Notes: a model not told the origin generated them from the letters alone. A DNA stretch of 64,000 nt from an uncultured Mediterraneibacter sp. (GCA_944381495.1 CALWLJ010000003.1:1-64000); one strand, 5' to 3'. Positions 8,807-18,216 are shown, counted from the first letter of the stretch. A program made the numbers and translations.

Positions 8807-9625
8807 TCAGCACCGCTCCCACAGCCGCCGCATATATGCCAGTTCTTCTGACGCATGGGACGGATCCAGTTCTTCCCGGACGATGACGATATCCGGCTTA
8901 TGCTCTTTCAGCCAGCGGATAATAGTATCGTAGCGGATCACGCCTTCCCCCAGGAGGACCGGACAGTATTCCTTCTGAGGTCCTTCCACAAAGTCCTTCA
9001 TATGCACCGCCTCGATCCTGTCGCCAAGGGTATCCAGCCATTCCTTCCAGTATGCGTCCTGATCGATCTCCGGGTGCTCCAGCACATTGGCAGGATCAAA
9101 GATCATTTTCAGATGGCTGCTGTTCATCTTGTCAAAGACGGCCGCCGTCGTGTCCAGATCCTCAAGAGGATGCCAGTAAACCGGCTCCAGAGCCATGTCC
9201 GTATCCAGACGCTCCGCCTCTTCCACCAGACGCGCGATGCTGTCCATCATATAGGGATACCAGACCTTCTTCTCCTCCCTGCTGAGCCGGGGATAGGCAG
9301 TCTCTGTTCCAACGATGGACGCCCCCAGGATCTTTTTCCACGCAAGACATTTTTTAAATGTGTCTACTGCGTTTTTTCTCACATCCGGATCCGGATTGCC
9401 CAGATCCATGTAGCATCCAAGGATGTGGATCCTGACTCCGGCAGCGTCGAAATTCCGCCGGATCCGCTCCAGGAGACCGGGAGTCACTTCCCCATAGGAA
9501 CTGATCTCTGTAAACGCCTTGGGCAGAACAAGCTGGGCCGCATCGATCCCTTCAGACCGGAGCAGCCCTGCCAGCCCGTCAACCGGCTGTCTGCCATAAT
9601 CGTGTGTTCTAGCCGCTGTAAACAT
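8807..9625 (-). CDS. Sugar phosphate isomerase/epimerase-like TIM-barrel protein
   Basis: A 272-residue protein of the xylose-isomerase-like / AP-endonuclease-2 TIM-barrel superfamily. Metal-ligand positions are visible as ALEPVYWHPLED, MIFDPANVLEHPE, EAVHMKDFV and a late E (VIVREELDPS). The fold covers sugar isomerases and epimerases. The reaction cannot be read from sequence. It follows kduD by eight bases in the same operon, so a role in deoxy-uronate or related ketose interconversion is likely. Confidence 0.75.
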   Translation of the reverse strand: MFTAARTHDYGRQPVDGLAGLLRSEGIDAAQLVLPKAFTEISSYGEVTPGLLERIRRNFDAAGVRIHILGCYMDLGNPDPDVRKNAVDTFKKCLAWKKILGASIVGTETAYPRLSREEKKVWYPYMMDSIARLVEEAERLDTDMALEPVYWHPLEDLDTTAAVFDKMNSSHLKMIFDPANVLEHPEIDQDAYWKEWLDTLGDRIEAVHMKDFVEGPQKEYCPVLLGEGVIRYDTIIRWLKEHKPDIVIVREELDPSHASEELAYMRRLWERC

Positions 9626-9633
9626 ATCTGTTA

Positions 9634-10425
9634 TTACGGCTGTTTGCCGATGTATGCAAGGATTCCGCCGTCCACATACAGAATGTGTCCGTTAACGAAA
9701 TCAGATGCATCGGAAGCAAGGAATACAGCCGGTCCCTGGAGATCTTCCGGATTTCCCCATCTTGCAGCCGGTGTCTTGGATACGATAAACTGATCGAAAG
9801 GATGTCTGCTTCCGTCAGCCTGGCGCTCACGAAGAGGCGCTGTCTGAGGTGTAGCGATGTATCCGGGTCCGATGCCGTTGCACTGGATGTTGTGCTCGCC
9901 GTACTCGGAGCAGATGTTTCTTGTGAGCATCTTCAGACCGCCCTTTGCAGCTGCGTATGCGGATACAGTCTCACGTCCGAGCTCGCTCATCATGGAGCAG
10001 ATGTTGATGATCTTGCCGTGTCCTTTTTCGATCATTCCCGGGATCACTGCCTTGGAAACGATGAAGGGAGCGTTCAGGTCAACATCGATAACTTTTCGGA
10101 ACTCAGATGCCTCCATCTCAAGCATAGGCTTTCTCATGATGATGCCTGCGTTGTTTACAAGGATGTCGATAACGCCTACTTCCTCGTTGATCTTAGCTAC
10201 CATAGCCTTAACCTGCTCTTCATCTGTCACGTCGCACACATATCCGTGCGCATCGATTCCTTTCTCTTTGTAGGATGCCATTCCCATATCAACCTTCTCC
10301 TGATTGATATCATTGAAGCAGATGGTAGCTCCAGCCTCTGCGTATGCGGATGCGATAGCGAATCCGATACCGTAGGAAGCGCCTGTTACAAGTGCAATTT
10401 TACCTTCCAGTGAAAAATTTACCAT
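9634..10425 (-). CDS. kduD: SDR dehydrogenase, KduD / gluconate 5-dehydrogenase type
   Basis: A 263-residue classical short-chain dehydrogenase. The cofactor loop is TGASYGIGFAIA, the NNAG motif is LVNNAGIIMR, and the catalytic Ser-Tyr-Lys can be seen in ICSMMSEL and YAAAKGG. The family includes gluconate 5-dehydrogenase and 2-deoxy-D-gluconate 3-dehydrogenase. Its position immediately after kduI argues for the KduD step (2,5-diketo-3-deoxygluconate to 2-keto-3-deoxygluconate). AAAAGGAGAG precedes the ATG. KDG kinase and KDPG aldolase are not in the window. Confidence 0.82.
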   Translation of the reverse strand: MVNFSLEGKIALVTGASYGIGFAIASAYAEAGATICFNDINQEKVDMGMASYKEKGIDAHGYVCDVTDEEQVKAMVAKINEEVGVIDILVNNAGIIMRKPMLEMEASEFRKVIDVDLNAPFIVSKAVIPGMIEKGHGKIINICSMMSELGRETVSAYAAAKGGLKMLTRNICSEYGEHNIQCNGIGPGYIATPQTAPLRERQADGSRHPFDQFIVSKTPAARWGNPEDLQGPAVFLASDASDFVNGHILYVDGGILAYIGKQP

Positions 10426-10452
10426 GTTTTTTCTCTCCTTTTCTTATTTAAC

Positions 10453-11316
10453 TTATCTTAAATCTTTGTTTGCAATATTGTCCATATCATCGTAGTCCTG
10501 ATTCTCTCCGCACATTCCCCAGATAAATGTGTAAGCCCGGGATCCGCATCCGGAATGGATGGACCAGCTCGGGGAGATCACAGCCTCTTCGTTGTGCATG
10601 ATGATATGTCTTGTCTCCTGGGGTTCTCCCATGTAGTGTACGACAAACGCGTCGTCATCCATATCAAAGTACAGATAAACTTCCATACGTCTGTCATGGG
10701 TATGGGACGGCATGGTATTCCATACGCTTCCCGGCATCAGTCTGGTCATACCCATAGCCAGCTGGCAGCTCTGCACCTGATTTGTAACGATATATTTGTT
10801 GATGATTCTGTGATTGGCGTCTTCCAGTGTTCCGCACTCGACCTTGTTCTCATCTTTGATGATCACAACACCTTCTTCCGGCTCGCCTTCCGGTTTGATA
10901 TGTACGGTAGGGTATGCCACATGTGCCGGAGCGCTGTTCAGATAGAACTTGGCCGGATTTGCGGAATCTTTGCTCTCGAATGAGATCTCCCTGGAGCCTC
11001 TTCCGATATACATGCCGTCTCTCGCATTGATCTCATACACCTTTCCGTCAACTGTAACGATACCGTCGCCTCCGATGTTGATCAGTCCCATCTCTCTTCT
11101 CTGAAGGAAATACTCCGCGCGGAGTTCGTCCCCTGCAGTCAGATCGAGTTTTTCATTTACCGGAACCGCCGCTCCTGTAATGATACGGTCGATGTGGCTG
11201 TAAACAAGATTGATCTTGTCCGCCTGGAACAGATTCTGAACGAGGAACTCTTCTCTCAGCCTGTCCGTTGTGTAGTGCTTCACATCCTTCGGTGAAGCCG
11301 CTGTTCTGACTTCCAT
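10453..11316 (-). CDS. kduI: 5-dehydro-4-deoxy-D-glucuronate isomerase
   Basis: A 287-residue double-cupin isomerase of the usual KduI length. Metal-binding and family motifs include MPSHTHDRRMEVYLYFDM and WSIHSGCGSRAYTFIWGM. It converts 4-deoxy-L-threo-5-hexosulose uronate, which forms spontaneously from unsaturated uronate released by GH105 or GH88 enzymes, into 3-deoxy-D-glycero-2,5-hexodiulosonate. It is the first gene of the kduI-kduD-isomerase operon with an ideal AAGGAGG site, and it diverges from an AraC regulator. Confidence 0.95.
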   Translation of the reverse strand: MEVRTAASPKDVKHYTTDRLREEFLVQNLFQADKINLVYSHIDRIITGAAVPVNEKLDLTAGDELRAEYFLQRREMGLINIGGDGIVTVDGKVYEINARDGMYIGRGSREISFESKDSANPAKFYLNSAPAHVAYPTVHIKPEGEPEEGVVIIKDENKVECGTLEDANHRIINKYIVTNQVQSCQLAMGMTRLMPGSVWNTMPSHTHDRRMEVYLYFDMDDDAFVVHYMGEPQETRHIIMHNEEAVISPSWSIHSGCGSRAYTFIWGMCGENQDYDDMDNIANKDLR

Positions 11317-11427
11317 GCTAAAACCTCCTTGTAAGAATGACCGGTCTTCATCCGGCCCTTTTTCTTGACTTTAAAAAGAGTATATCATTCGTTTTATTCC
11401 ATTTCTCGTGTTTTTTTGATATAAATA

Positions 11428-11456
11428 TTGTAAATTTTGAACAGTGCGATTATAAT
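11428..11456 (+). promoter_or_regulatory. Sigma-A-type promoter of the second AraC gene
   Basis: TTGTAA (11428-11433) and TATAAT (11451-11456) are separated by 17 bp and lie 32 bp before the ATG. A possible minus-strand -10 for kduI (TATACT) lies at 11379-11384 with a poor -35, so the two divergent promoters share about 170 bp. Confidence 0.6.
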
Positions 11457-11488
11457 GAACCCAGACTATACTAAAGGAGGATCATTTC

Positions 11489-12442
11489 ATGAAGCCAAGC
11501 CCTTCCTGCAAGGAATCCATGAGGCGCTGCATGGAGCAGCATTCCTTTGCTTTTGCCCATTTATATAACGATGAAAAAGCCATGGATATGCACATCCATG
11601 ACTGTTATGAGATCTATTATTCCATCTCCGGCGGGAAACAGTTTCTGATCGACAACTGTTTCTATGATATCATGGACGGAGACATTTTCCTGATCAATCA
11701 GTTCGAGAGCCACTATCTCACCCAGATCGACAAGCAGAAGCACGAGCGGATCATCCTTTCCATTGACCCGGAGTTTTTAGGCCGGCTGTCCACAGAGGCC
11801 ACGGATCTGAGCCGGTGCTTTCATTTCCGGGATACCAAGATGCCCCACCGGATGCACCTGACTCCGGAGGAGCAGAACCGGTTCATGTACTTCATACACA
11901 AGCTGCCGGATAACATCGGTCTGGGAGAGGACATCCTTGATCATGCTGTCTTTCTGGAGCTGATGGTGTTCCTGAACCGGGCGTTCGAAACCCGCTGCCG
12001 GCAGAGCGCGGCAGAAGGAAAGGACCTCAGAAAGAAAGGGACCGGAACAACAGCCGGAGACAGTGGTCATGACAGTCCCGGAAGCATCCGGGAAACCGCC
12101 TCTGCCTTCCCCCATTCCGGCAGCTATCACACACAGGTAGATGAGATTCTCTCCTATATCAACACCCATATCCAGGATGATCTGTCTCTGGACCGGCTGT
12201 CCTCCCACTTCTACCTGAGTACATCCTATATCTGCCGGATCTTCAAGGCTGCCACCGGGACGACCATCAACAAGTACATTACCGCCAAGCGGATCACCCT
12301 GTCCAAGTCTCTGTTAAGCCAGGGGTATTCAGTAAATGAAGCCTGCGAGGCCTGCGGCTTTAATGACTACAGCAACTACCTGAAGGCATTTACCAGAGCA
12401 GTTGGCGTGTCACCGAAAAAATACGCGCAGTTCAACTCTTGA
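11489..12442 (+). CDS. AraC-family transcriptional regulator
   Basis: A 317-residue regulator. The N-terminal cupin-type sensor has MHIHDCYEIYYSISGGKQF, and the C-terminal double HTH covers about residues 215-315 (LDRLSSHFYLSTSYICRIFK, then VNEACEACGFNDYSNYLKAF). A hydrophilic, Ser/Gly-rich linker near residues 172-210 joins the halves. AAAGGAGG lies eight bases before the ATG. It is divergent from kduI and probably controls the kdu operon. Confidence 0.88.
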   Translation: MKPSPSCKESMRRCMEQHSFAFAHLYNDEKAMDMHIHDCYEIYYSISGGKQFLIDNCFYDIMDGDIFLINQFESHYLTQIDKQKHERIILSIDPEFLGRLSTEATDLSRCFHFRDTKMPHRMHLTPEEQNRFMYFIHKLPDNIGLGEDILDHAVFLELMVFLNRAFETRCRQSAAEGKDLRKKGTGTTAGDSGHDSPGSIRETASAFPHSGSYHTQVDEILSYINTHIQDDLSLDRLSSHFYLSTSYICRIFKAATGTTINKYITAKRITLSKSLLSQGYSVNEACEACGFNDYSNYLKAFTRAVGVSPKKYAQFNS

Positions 12443-12463
12443 ACCGCGCGCAACATATTCCGA

Positions 12464-12490
12464 GGGCTGTTCCGGACAGCCCTTTTCTTT
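12464..12490 (+). terminator. Rho-independent terminator of the AraC gene
   Basis: GGGCTGT and ACAGCCC pair around a TCCGG loop and are followed by TTTTCTTTT on the plus strand. It sits between two convergent genes and may also stop the minus-strand GH43 transcript, though that side lacks a T-tract. Confidence 0.8.
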
Positions 12491-12505
12491 TGCCTGCCGC
12501 ATCTT

Positions 12506-14113
12506 TCAGTGACCGGTCTGGCGGAACCAGAGAAAACGTGCTTCAGAATCCCGGTTGAAATTGTCCACTGCCGTGATCCCCGCCACAGCTCCGGTGTAGG
12601 CCCAGCCGGCGGCATGCTCGTCGCTCAGGACTGACGCGTCCAGCACCGGCCCCAGCTGAGAGTACTCTCCCTGATCCAGGGCATAGGAAAAAGTTAGCTT
12701 CTCCTGATGCACCTCCGCCTTCAGACGGATCTGTTCCACATCCTCCCCGATCAGCACGGCCTCCTCTTCTGGAAGGGCTCCAAATTCCATATTGTCATTA
12801 CTTAAAACACTCAGCACTCTTCTGCCGCTCTTCTCATCATAGCTCACATTGATGTAATAGAACACTTTTGTATTATAATAGCATGCAAGTCCGGCAGTCT
12901 GCAGGTAATGGCAGGGCCGGTAAACGAGAGCCGTCTCCACGGTAAAATCAAATGCGGTCCACCTTCTGGCGATCATAGACTGATCGAACAGGGACGTCAG
13001 GGAATCTCCTCCACGGATGTGAAGCCCGTCTTCCTCCAGACGGATCCGTCCGCCGCCGTCTCCCCGCAGGGTCAGCCATTCCTCTGTCTCCAGGCAGACG
13101 CCGGGGTGAAAGCGTATTTCATAATTTTCCGACAGTGTACGGGCATCCTCCTGATTTTCCGGCGCCGTCCGGACATCTGGAATCCCCGGAGTATCCGGCA
13201 CTTCTACTTCATCTGCAGGCACGCAGTCTCCCTGGATCATCCGGGGCCATCCGTCGATCCAGCTGATCTCCTGGAGAGCCGTCTCTCTTCCCAGGGGACA
13301 CACATCCGCCCGGTCCAGATACCTGCCGCAAAGGTGTACCATATACCATCGTCCATCCGGTGTCTCCACAAAATTGCCGTGGCCGGACTTCTTAAGCTTT
13401 GTGTCTTTCTCCCAGCTGGTGATCAGCGGATCAAAGGGAGAGATCTCATAGGGGCCCCACAGATCCGCTGCTCTCGCCACGGTGATAGAGTGATGACGGC
13501 CGGTGCCGCCCACAGCTGTCAGGAGATAATACCAGCCGTCCTTTTTGAAGATATGAGGGCCTTCGCATCCTCCCCTGGGGCTTCCCGGGAAGATCACTTT
13601 CGATTCTCCCACCATGCCTTTCCCAAAGTCAAACTCCTGAAGGATGAGACCGTTGAATTTCCTGTGTCCTTCCAGGGGCCTTGGATCCCACATAGGGTTG
13701 ACCACATAGTGCCTGCCGCCCTCATGATACATGGCAGGATCAAATCCGGATGCATTCACATACACCGGACTGCTCCACGGGCCGTCTATGTCTTCCGCCG
13801 TGACCACATAGTTCTCCACGTCCTTGAAATATCCGTCGATCTGCTTGGCCATCGTGTACATCAGATAGAAGCGCTCCCCGTCCCAGGTCAGGGAGGGGGC
13901 CCAGATCCCGGCCGAATCCGGGATGCCTCTCAGATCAATGTCGTGAAGGATCCCGCCTCTTGACCTCCAGTGCGCCAGATCCTCCGACTCATAAAGCGCC
14001 ACTCCGGGATACCATTCAAATGTGGACGTGATCAGATAGTACCTGTCTTTTGCCCGGCAGATACATGGGTCCGGATGAAATCCGGGAAGGATGGGGTTTC
14101 TCACTTTTGTCAT
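12506..14113 (-). CDS. GH43 beta-xylosidase / alpha-L-arabinofuranosidase
   Basis: A 535-residue intracellular glycosidase with no signal peptide. Residues 1 to about 310 form the GH43 five-bladed propeller: the catalytic base Asp lies in GFHPDPCICR, the general acid Glu in GGCEGPHIFK, with a further Asp in NASGFDPAMYHEG. Residues about 330-530 resemble the beta-xylosidase C-terminal concanavalin-like domain (ARRWTAFDFTVETALVY). Its ATG overlaps the GH36 stop by four bases and its ribosome site is inside the GH36 gene, so the two are translationally coupled. Exact specificity for xylose or arabinose cannot be told from sequence. Confidence 0.88.
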   Translation of the reverse strand: MTKVRNPILPGFHPDPCICRAKDRYYLITSTFEWYPGVALYESEDLAHWRSRGGILHDIDLRGIPDSAGIWAPSLTWDGERFYLMYTMAKQIDGYFKDVENYVVTAEDIDGPWSSPVYVNASGFDPAMYHEGGRHYVVNPMWDPRPLEGHRKFNGLILQEFDFGKGMVGESKVIFPGSPRGGCEGPHIFKKDGWYYLLTAVGGTGRHHSITVARAADLWGPYEISPFDPLITSWEKDTKLKKSGHGNFVETPDGRWYMVHLCGRYLDRADVCPLGRETALQEISWIDGWPRMIQGDCVPADEVEVPDTPGIPDVRTAPENQEDARTLSENYEIRFHPGVCLETEEWLTLRGDGGGRIRLEEDGLHIRGGDSLTSLFDQSMIARRWTAFDFTVETALVYRPCHYLQTAGLACYYNTKVFYYINVSYDEKSGRRVLSVLSNDNMEFGALPEEEAVLIGEDVEQIRLKAEVHQEKLTFSYALDQGEYSQLGPVLDASVLSDEHAAGWAYTGAVAGITAVDNFNRDSEARFLWFRQTGH

Positions 14114-16227
14114 ATTGAACTCCTTTCCATCCGCAGGCAGCAGACGATACCGTCGAATTCCTGCAGACCGGTCAGCTTCAGTTTTCCTTCTTCTATATGT
14201 AAATCAATTCCTTCTCTTTTCATAGTCCAGAGGATCTGAACCGGCTGGGTATCTGTTCCTTCCAGTTCGTATTCTTTTTCACATCCTGCAAAGGTGTGGA
14301 TGACGGCAAGTGTCAGATCGCCGCTGGTCCGCAGGACTGCCTGCCAGCCGGCGGGCTCTTTGTAGCTGAGCCCGGTGCTGGTCTGTATCCGGCTCTCTCC
14401 GTCTGCAATGATCCCGGCGGCTTTTCTGTAACAGGATACTGCTGACCGAACGATCTCCTTCTGGTGCTCTGACAGATGGCGGATATCTCCGGACAGGCAC
14501 ATTCTCCCGAGAAACGCGCTGCACAGCTTGTAGTACATGAGTCCGTCCGGGAACTCCGGCTGCAGCACTGCCCAGATCTGGCTCTGACGCGCCGGAATCA
14601 TCCGGTGCATATTTGCCGCCACAAGCGGAATATTGGCAGACTCATGTGCGTCGGAGAAGGACGACATATCTGACAGTCTCAGAAAGGGAATGGTCAGACG
14701 GTGGCCTCCTGCCGCACAGTTTTCGATGAGCAACCCGGGGATTTCTTCCTTCAGCCTCCGGAAGTATCTCTGGGTGGCAAGCACGCTTTCATACAGAGCC
14801 TCCCCCGGAGAATCTCCTCCGTCAGGTCCGATCCCCAGATTGGCATTGTAATCGATCTTCACATAGTCAAACCCGTTTTCTTTCAGAAATCCAAGAACCC
14901 TTTCGTCCAGATAATCCCATGCCGCCTGCTTCCTCATATCGAGGAACCGGCGATGTCCTGCTGTGACGGGGTATCCGTCTCTCATGCAGAGCAGCTCCTC
15001 TCTTCCAAACAGCTCTGAAGCTCTCCCGCAGTCCTCAGGTTCAAACCAGATGCCTGCTTTCATGCCTTTTTCATGAATGTGCTCCGTCACAGCTTTTATT
15101 CCATTTGGAAAGAGCTGGCCGCTGCACGTCCAGTCCCCATGCTCGATGCTCCACCTTGGATCCTCATTGGCACATTTCTTATACCAGCCGGCGTCAATGA
15201 CGAAATATTCCGCCCCCAAATCCGCCGCTGCGTCCGCCAGCTCTGTGACCAGCTTTTCTTCCGGATTTCCCCATGTAGTGCAGAACTCATTGAATACCAC
15301 CGGCATTCTCTCTTCATCCGGATGGATGGTCAGATGATTCTGTACTGTCCTGGTAATCCGCTGGCACAGTTCATCGATGCCGCCCACGCAGACAGACAGC
15401 ACAGCCTCCGGCGTCTCAAAACATCCGCCCGGCTCCAGCCGCTTCATCCAGTGTCCCTTTTCCCGGTCGGCGATACCGCCGGAGACAGACAGACCGTCAT
15501 CTTTCCGATATGCCTCCAGCTGCCAGGAACTGCCAATGGCAAGCTGTACTCCCCAGCACACCTGATTCTTCTTATCTTCTATACCGATAAAGGGGAAATA
15601 TTCCCGATTCGGCATGCTTCCCACCTGCCCGAAACGAATCCCGTTGGCCCCGGATGGCTTCCAGGAAGGTTCCAGCTGAAATTCCTCGACAGGACGGCGG
15701 ACCAGACGGCCCTCGTTGGCCCATGTGCTCCGGATTTGATACAGGTCCATAGTCTCAGGAACCACTCCCTCCTCAAAAGGAGTAAGCCCGCCCAGGGTAA
15801 AGCTGCTGAACATTTCCAGTGATACCGGATCTTCTCCCTGATTCTGCACCCGACAGAAGATCCGGATAGCCCGGTCTCCCCTGCTGTATGCCACAATGTG
15901 CTCCCAACCAATACCTCTGGGATCCTTCAGTGTCGTAGTAATCCGGGTTTCCTCTCCCGCCTCTTCCTTCCGCTGCCCGGCATACTCCATCCGGGTGACG
16001 GTCTCCGCAAAACGCATGGTCCGTCCCTGAGAATAGTTGAAAGGATAGTCGTCTCCCACAAGTTTCGCCTGGATCAGAGGTTCAACATCGCATTCCTTTT
16101 CCGGACATATGGCGCTCCCGGCAGGGATCAGCAGCATTCCCACCGCATCATAGCCTTTCCGGTTCCTTCCCTTCTGATAAATAACTTCTATATCGCCCAG
16201 CTTATATTTTGAAATGATCTCATGCAT
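14110..16227 (-). CDS. GH36-family alpha-galactosidase-like enzyme
   Basis: A 705-residue GH36-type protein without a signal peptide. The TIM barrel contains FVIDAGWYKKC, the nucleophile motif YVKIDYNANLG and GLLIENCAAGGHRL. An Asp in SSFSDAHES lies 24 residues after the Glu of ENC, exactly the spacing seen for the acid/base Asp in the second GH36 of this window (55130-57310). Both catalytic acids therefore seem present, but the surrounding SDDTDA motif is replaced, indicating a divergent subfamily. Expected activity is removal of alpha-linked galactose or a related sugar from imported oligosaccharides. Confidence 0.8.
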   Translation of the reverse strand: MHEIISKYKLGDIEVIYQKGRNRKGYDAVGMLLIPAGSAICPEKECDVEPLIQAKLVGDDYPFNYSQGRTMRFAETVTRMEYAGQRKEEAGEETRITTTLKDPRGIGWEHIVAYSRGDRAIRIFCRVQNQGEDPVSLEMFSSFTLGGLTPFEEGVVPETMDLYQIRSTWANEGRLVRRPVEEFQLEPSWKPSGANGIRFGQVGSMPNREYFPFIGIEDKKNQVCWGVQLAIGSSWQLEAYRKDDGLSVSGGIADREKGHWMKRLEPGGCFETPEAVLSVCVGGIDELCQRITRTVQNHLTIHPDEERMPVVFNEFCTTWGNPEEKLVTELADAAADLGAEYFVIDAGWYKKCANEDPRWSIEHGDWTCSGQLFPNGIKAVTEHIHEKGMKAGIWFEPEDCGRASELFGREELLCMRDGYPVTAGHRRFLDMRKQAAWDYLDERVLGFLKENGFDYVKIDYNANLGIGPDGGDSPGEALYESVLATQRYFRRLKEEIPGLLIENCAAGGHRLTIPFLRLSDMSSFSDAHESANIPLVAANMHRMIPARQSQIWAVLQPEFPDGLMYYKLCSAFLGRMCLSGDIRHLSEHQKEIVRSAVSCYRKAAGIIADGESRIQTSTGLSYKEPAGWQAVLRTSGDLTLAVIHTFAGCEKEYELEGTDTQPVQILWTMKREGIDLHIEEGKLKLTGLQEFDGIVCCLRMERSSI

Positions 16228-16287
16228 ATTTCTTTCTCCTGAATCTTTGTTTTCGCTGTTTGTCGTCTGCTCTCATCCCCCGCCGGA

Positions 16288-18216
16288 TCAATGATCTTCC
16301 ACACAGACCGCCACAGACTCATCTGTCCGGATCAGATCCCTTATATCACCTCCGCCGGCAAGATGTACATTTCTCAGAGTCAGCAGACAGGGCTCTCCAT
16401 TTCCCGTGAAGAAAGAGACCTGTTTTACTCCCGAGATTTCTACATTCTCCAGAGTCAGATCCCGCAGAGGCCGGTTATTCTGCATCAGGTCCTCTCTGCC
16501 GTACTGGTAAGAAAACAGATTCCTGACATTGGCCACCCGGCAGTTCCTGATCAGAATCTTCCCGCCGTCCCTGCGGATCACGTCCGGACGGATGGCATAA
16601 TATTTGAACAGAGCATGGGTGTCATATGTCCCTTCTGATATATGAGGATAATGTCCAGGGCCTTCAAAAATACAGTCCTCAAAGGTAATGTCATATCCTC
16701 CCAGCCGAAGAGCATTGCAGGCGGTGTTTACATAACAGTTTCTGACATGGAGCTGCTCCACATCGTATCCGGCGAAACAGTCGTCGCCGGTCTCGAACCT
16801 GCAGTCCGCCACCCGGATATCTGTACAGTGATGAAGGTTCAGCCCGTCATGGCCGGCCAGAACTGTTACATTTCTCACTGAGATGTCCCGGCAGCTGTCC
16901 ATCTGGTGGGACCAGTTGGCGCTGTTCACAAAGGTGTATCCTTCCAGACGGATTTTTTCACAATTACTGAAAATTATCCCCATGGGACCCCTGAAATGCT
17001 CTTCCCCGTTTTCATCCCGGCAGTCCTGTCCGTCGATCCGGCTTCCTCTGTCCCCTATGATAGAGATGTTCTTCTCGCCATATGCGCATATCATCCCGTA
17101 TATGTAATAGTCCGGCAGGTTCCACAGCTTAACGTAATGTTCGTCCTTCAGATAGCCCAGAGTAGAGGGCACATGGAAATCCCGGTAGTCCCGGTGATCC
17201 CTGCTGCCCGCCAGACTGGCTCCTTCCATCAGGCGAAGAGTCGTGTTGGAATACAGCCGGATGCTTCCTATATGGTATTCTCCCCGGGGAAACAAGATTT
17301 CTCCGCCGCCCCGGACTCTGCACAGGTCCGCCAGCCTCTGGACAGCTTCTGTCTGCAGCTCCTCCACATCCGGCCGGACTCCGTGCTCCGTCACCACATA
17401 CCGTTCCTCCAGAAAGAGACGGACAGCGGCAGCCGCCCCGTCTTCATCATTTGTTCCGGTTATATAGCATGCAACTTTTTTCACACCGGGATCTGCGTTT
17501 CCCATGGCAACTCCGATGCCGGCTGCTTCTATCATCTCTCTGTCATTTTCATTGTCCCCGATGCAGAGTACCTCGCTCATGGGAATCCCCAGATAGCTGG
17601 CGGCAATCTCCACCCCTTTTCCCTTTGTAGCCCCCAATGGGTTCACATCTACGAAACTGGTGTCCGACTTCGCGATCTGGAAGAGATGCAGGGCTTCCAG
17701 ATCTTTTCTCAGGTTTGTGAAATTCTCCTCTTTCATCTCCTTGAAGGCCGCCTTCATGATTTCCCCGCCTCTTGACTCAGCCTCCTTTCGGAACTCCTCC
17801 GGATCCGTGCGGATGATATAGTCTCCCCGCACGCTCCCGTTCTGCACCACGTCCCGGACCTGTCCGTCCACCGGCTGATTGGACAGGTTGAAATCCGCTC
17901 CCGCCAGGAACAGCTGACTGCCGTATTTCTCCGCGCACCGTATAATCGTCCGGATCTGATCGCCGTCAATCGGATTTCTGTATATCTCTTTTCCTCCCGC
18001 ATAGATCAGAGTCCCGTTCATGCAGATGCAGTCCCCAGCCACGCCCAGCTCTTCCATCAGCTCCCTGAGGCCGGGATAGGACCTGCCAGAAGCCAGAAAC
18101 ACCCTCACGCCCCGGCTGCGGGCATACCTGACCGCCGCTTTCGTCTCCTCCGTCAGTTCCTTCCGACTGTTCAGCAAAGTCCCATCTATATCCAGACAGA
18201 TCATTTTTACCGCCAT
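16288..18216 (-). CDS. HAD phosphatase fused to a GH28-like beta-helix glycosidase
   Basis: A single 642-codon frame joins two unrelated enzymes. Residues 1 to about 275 are a Cof-type HAD hydrolase: MICLDIDGTLLNS carries the nucleophile and proton-donor Asp pair, SGRSYPG is motif II, and CIGDNENDREM is motif IV. Residues about 280-642 start like a polygalacturonase-family protein (VRPDVEELQTEAVQRLADLC, GGGEILFPRGEYHIGSI) and continue as parallel beta-helix coils with GHDGLNLHHC and ETGDDCFAGYD, matching the GH28 N-x-D / DD regions. The GHG and RIK motifs are not evident, so the glycosidase specificity may have changed. No secretion signal. It lies in the PTS-linked glycosidase operon. Confidence 0.8.
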   Translation of the reverse strand: MAVKMICLDIDGTLLNSRKELTEETKAAVRYARSRGVRVFLASGRSYPGLRELMEELGVAGDCICMNGTLIYAGGKEIYRNPIDGDQIRTIIRCAEKYGSQLFLAGADFNLSNQPVDGQVRDVVQNGSVRGDYIIRTDPEEFRKEAESRGGEIMKAAFKEMKEENFTNLRKDLEALHLFQIAKSDTSFVDVNPLGATKGKGVEIAASYLGIPMSEVLCIGDNENDREMIEAAGIGVAMGNADPGVKKVACYITGTNDEDGAAAAVRLFLEERYVVTEHGVRPDVEELQTEAVQRLADLCRVRGGGEILFPRGEYHIGSIRLYSNTTLRLMEGASLAGSRDHRDYRDFHVPSTLGYLKDEHYVKLWNLPDYYIYGMICAYGEKNISIIGDRGSRIDGQDCRDENGEEHFRGPMGIIFSNCEKIRLEGYTFVNSANWSHQMDSCRDISVRNVTVLAGHDGLNLHHCTDIRVADCRFETGDDCFAGYDVEQLHVRNCYVNTACNALRLGGYDITFEDCIFEGPGHYPHISEGTYDTHALFKYYAIRPDVIRRDGGKILIRNCRVANVRNLFSYQYGREDLMQNNRPLRDLTLENVEISGVKQVSFFTGNGEPCLLTLRNVHLAGGGDIRDLIRTDESVAVCVEDH

